In this document: one piece after another, positions 5,658 through 6,182 of the stretch | Layout: each line of letters starts with the position of its first letter | How positions within the stretch are numbered: the stretch's first letter is position 1 | DNA from: Actinomycetes bacterium | GTDB lineage: Bacteria > Actinomycetota > Acidimicrobiia > Acidimicrobiales > UBA8190 | DNA: 6,182 nt | Assembly (NCBI GenBank): GCA_021779775.1 | Contig: JAJYAB010000113.1 | Location: 1-6,182 of the forward strand | Reading direction: 5' to 3' | Translations under genes and position numbers: made by a program | Notes under the pieces: generated by a model | Database searches by the model: none | The model's input: only the letters and a program-made list of their open reading frames with translations | What the model was told of the DNA's origin: nothing

Positions 5658-6182
5658 GCCCGCCACCGAGCGGCGGTCGGCGGGCCGACCGCCGCGCCGC
5701 GGCGGTCGTGGTCGATCACGCTGCCGGCCCGGTCCTGCACGACTGCCTGGCGTCGTTGATCGGCGAGGACGCGCATCCGCTCGTGGTGGTGGACAATGCC
5801 AGCGGCAGCAGGGCCAGCGGCAGCAGGGCCAGCGTGCCAGGGTCGGCAGATGACGAGAATCGCCTCCCGGCAGTGGTCACCGTCGTCCGGCCGGGGAGGA
5901 ACCTGGGCTTCGGTGCCGGGGCCAATCGGGGGGTGGCGGCGACGTCCGACCTGCCTCGTTGGCAGGCCGAGGCCGGCCCGGTGCGCGACGACGACGGCGC
6001 CGGGCCGGCGGCGCCCTATGTGCTGGTGTCGAACCCCGATGTGTCGGTGCGTCCGGGCGCCCTGGCACGGCTGGTGGCGCAAGGCGATGCCTTCGTCTGC
6101 CGCTGCAGCCGCGGCGACCTCGCCGAAGCGCACGGCGTCCATCGCGCTTGCGTGGCCCGGCCCTCGGGCATCAAGAGCTACC
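5654..6182 (+). CDS. Family 2 glycosyltransferase, WbbL-like (rhamnosyltransferase type), 3' end missing
   Basis: An open frame runs from GTG 5654 through the right edge (176 complete codons). The start overlaps the previous stop as GTGA. GT2 features are VVVDHAAGPVLHDCLASL (18-35, the first strand and helix), VVVDNAS at 44-50 for nucleotide binding, RPGRNLGFGAGANRGVA at 79-95, and VLVSNPDVSVRPGAL at 123-137, whose NPD stands where the metal-binding DxD lies. These are typical of the WbbL/RfbF rhamnosyltransferase-like branch, which would fit the rml genes upstream; the donor remains inferred. Two loops are enlarged: residues 49-63 contain a duplicated ASGSR, and about 98-120 is a Pro/Asp/Ala-rich insert. 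After residue 141 the sequence no longer resembles the family (expected: a VGPRI-like strand), which may mean a frameshift, a chimeric contig end or real divergence. Confidence 0.75.
   Translation, partial: MSPPPSGGRRADRRAAAVVVDHAAGPVLHDCLASLIGEDAHPLVVVDNASGSRASGSRASVPGSADDENRLPAVVTVVRPGRNLGFGAGANRGVAATSDLPRWQAEAGPVRDDDGAGPAAPYVLVSNPDVSVRPGALARLVAQGDAFVCRCSRGDLAEAHGVHRACVARPSGIKSY
5670..5708 (+). promoter_or_regulatory. Pair of alternative GC-rich hairpins at the start of the last glycosyltransferase gene
   Basis: Bases 5670-5680 and 5685-5695 form a perfect 11-base-pair stem with a 4-base CGGG loop, beginning 13 bases after the GTG start codon. The downstream arm can alternatively pair with 5699-5708, because CGGCGGTCG occurs at both 5671-5679 and 5700-5708; this gives a 10-base-pair stem (5686-5695 with 5699-5708) with a 3-base loop. 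The two structures exclude each other. No U-tract follows, so this is not a standard intrinsic terminator. A role in limiting or coupling translation is inferred; the stem could also be a by-product of the GGRRADRRAAA-type coding sequence. Confidence 0.4.
5798..5834 (+). repeat. Tandem 15-base repeat in the last glycosyltransferase gene
   Basis: GCCAGCGGCAGCAGG occurs twice in perfect tandem (5798-5812 and 5813-5827), followed by a 7-base partial third copy (5828-5834). The unit is 15 bases, so the frame is kept and the protein gains an Ala-Ser-Gly-Ser-Arg repeat in the loop straight after the nucleotide-binding VVVDN. This looks like a recent replication-slippage expansion, since the copies are identical. 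Confidence 0.9.

Noticed and set aside
175..5984. GCCGGCCCGGTGC at 175-187 and again at 5972-5984, with shorter relatives elsewhere, as a possible dispersed repeat family
   Set aside because: The shared word is short, pure GC-type coding sequence (Ala-Gly-Pro-Val codons in one of the genes) and has no common flanks; chance similarity is the simpler reading.
5633..6182. Minus-strand open frame at the right end as the real gene instead of the second GT2
   Set aside because: The + strand frame holds clear GT2 motifs between 5708 and 6064, while the minus-strand product has none. It was considered only because the last 100 bases look unlike GT2.

Overview
The window is very GC-rich, has GTG starts at four of its six complete start sites, and carries seven tightly packed genes, all on the + strand. 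This style, together with the protein sequences, suggests a high-GC actinobacterium. An Acidimicrobiia-like lineage is my best guess, but it rests on remembered resemblance of the RmlB variant and not on a search.

Layout: (1) the 3' part of a biotin-protein ligase gene (birA), cut by the left edge; (2) rmlB, dTDP-glucose 4,6-dehydratase-like; (3) rmlD, dTDP-4-dehydrorhamnose reductase; (4) ugd, UDP-glucose 6-dehydrogenase; (5) uxs, UDP-glucuronate decarboxylase (UDP-xylose synthase); (6) a family 2 glycosyltransferase of the polyprenyl-phosphate/DPM1-like type; (7) the 5' part of a second family 2 glycosyltransferase resembling WbbL-type rhamnosyltransferases, cut by the right edge. No intergenic space exceeds 9 bases. 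Four junctions are 4-base start/stop overlaps (GTGA or ATGA), one is a 14-base overlap, and one is a 9-base gap. This is almost certainly one polycistronic, translationally coupled transcript. No promoter, terminator, RNA gene, CRISPR array or mobile element is visible.

Together the genes look like a nucleotide-sugar supply and transfer module. RmlB and RmlD belong to dTDP-L-rhamnose synthesis (RmlA and RmlC are not in the window). Ugd and Uxs convert UDP-glucose to UDP-glucuronate and then UDP-xylose. The two GT2 enzymes probably use such donors to build a cell-envelope glycan or glycolipid. Why birA leads the operon is unclear.

I see no exotic new system. The details worth a second look are: a Cys-Glu pair replacing the usual Asp-Glu catalytic pair in RmlB, with a second conserved motif also changed; in-frame loop expansions with repeat signatures in RmlD and the last glycosyltransferase, and a similar expansion in BirA; two mutually exclusive strong hairpins at the start of the last gene; and loss of GT2-like sequence in the last ~100 bases.
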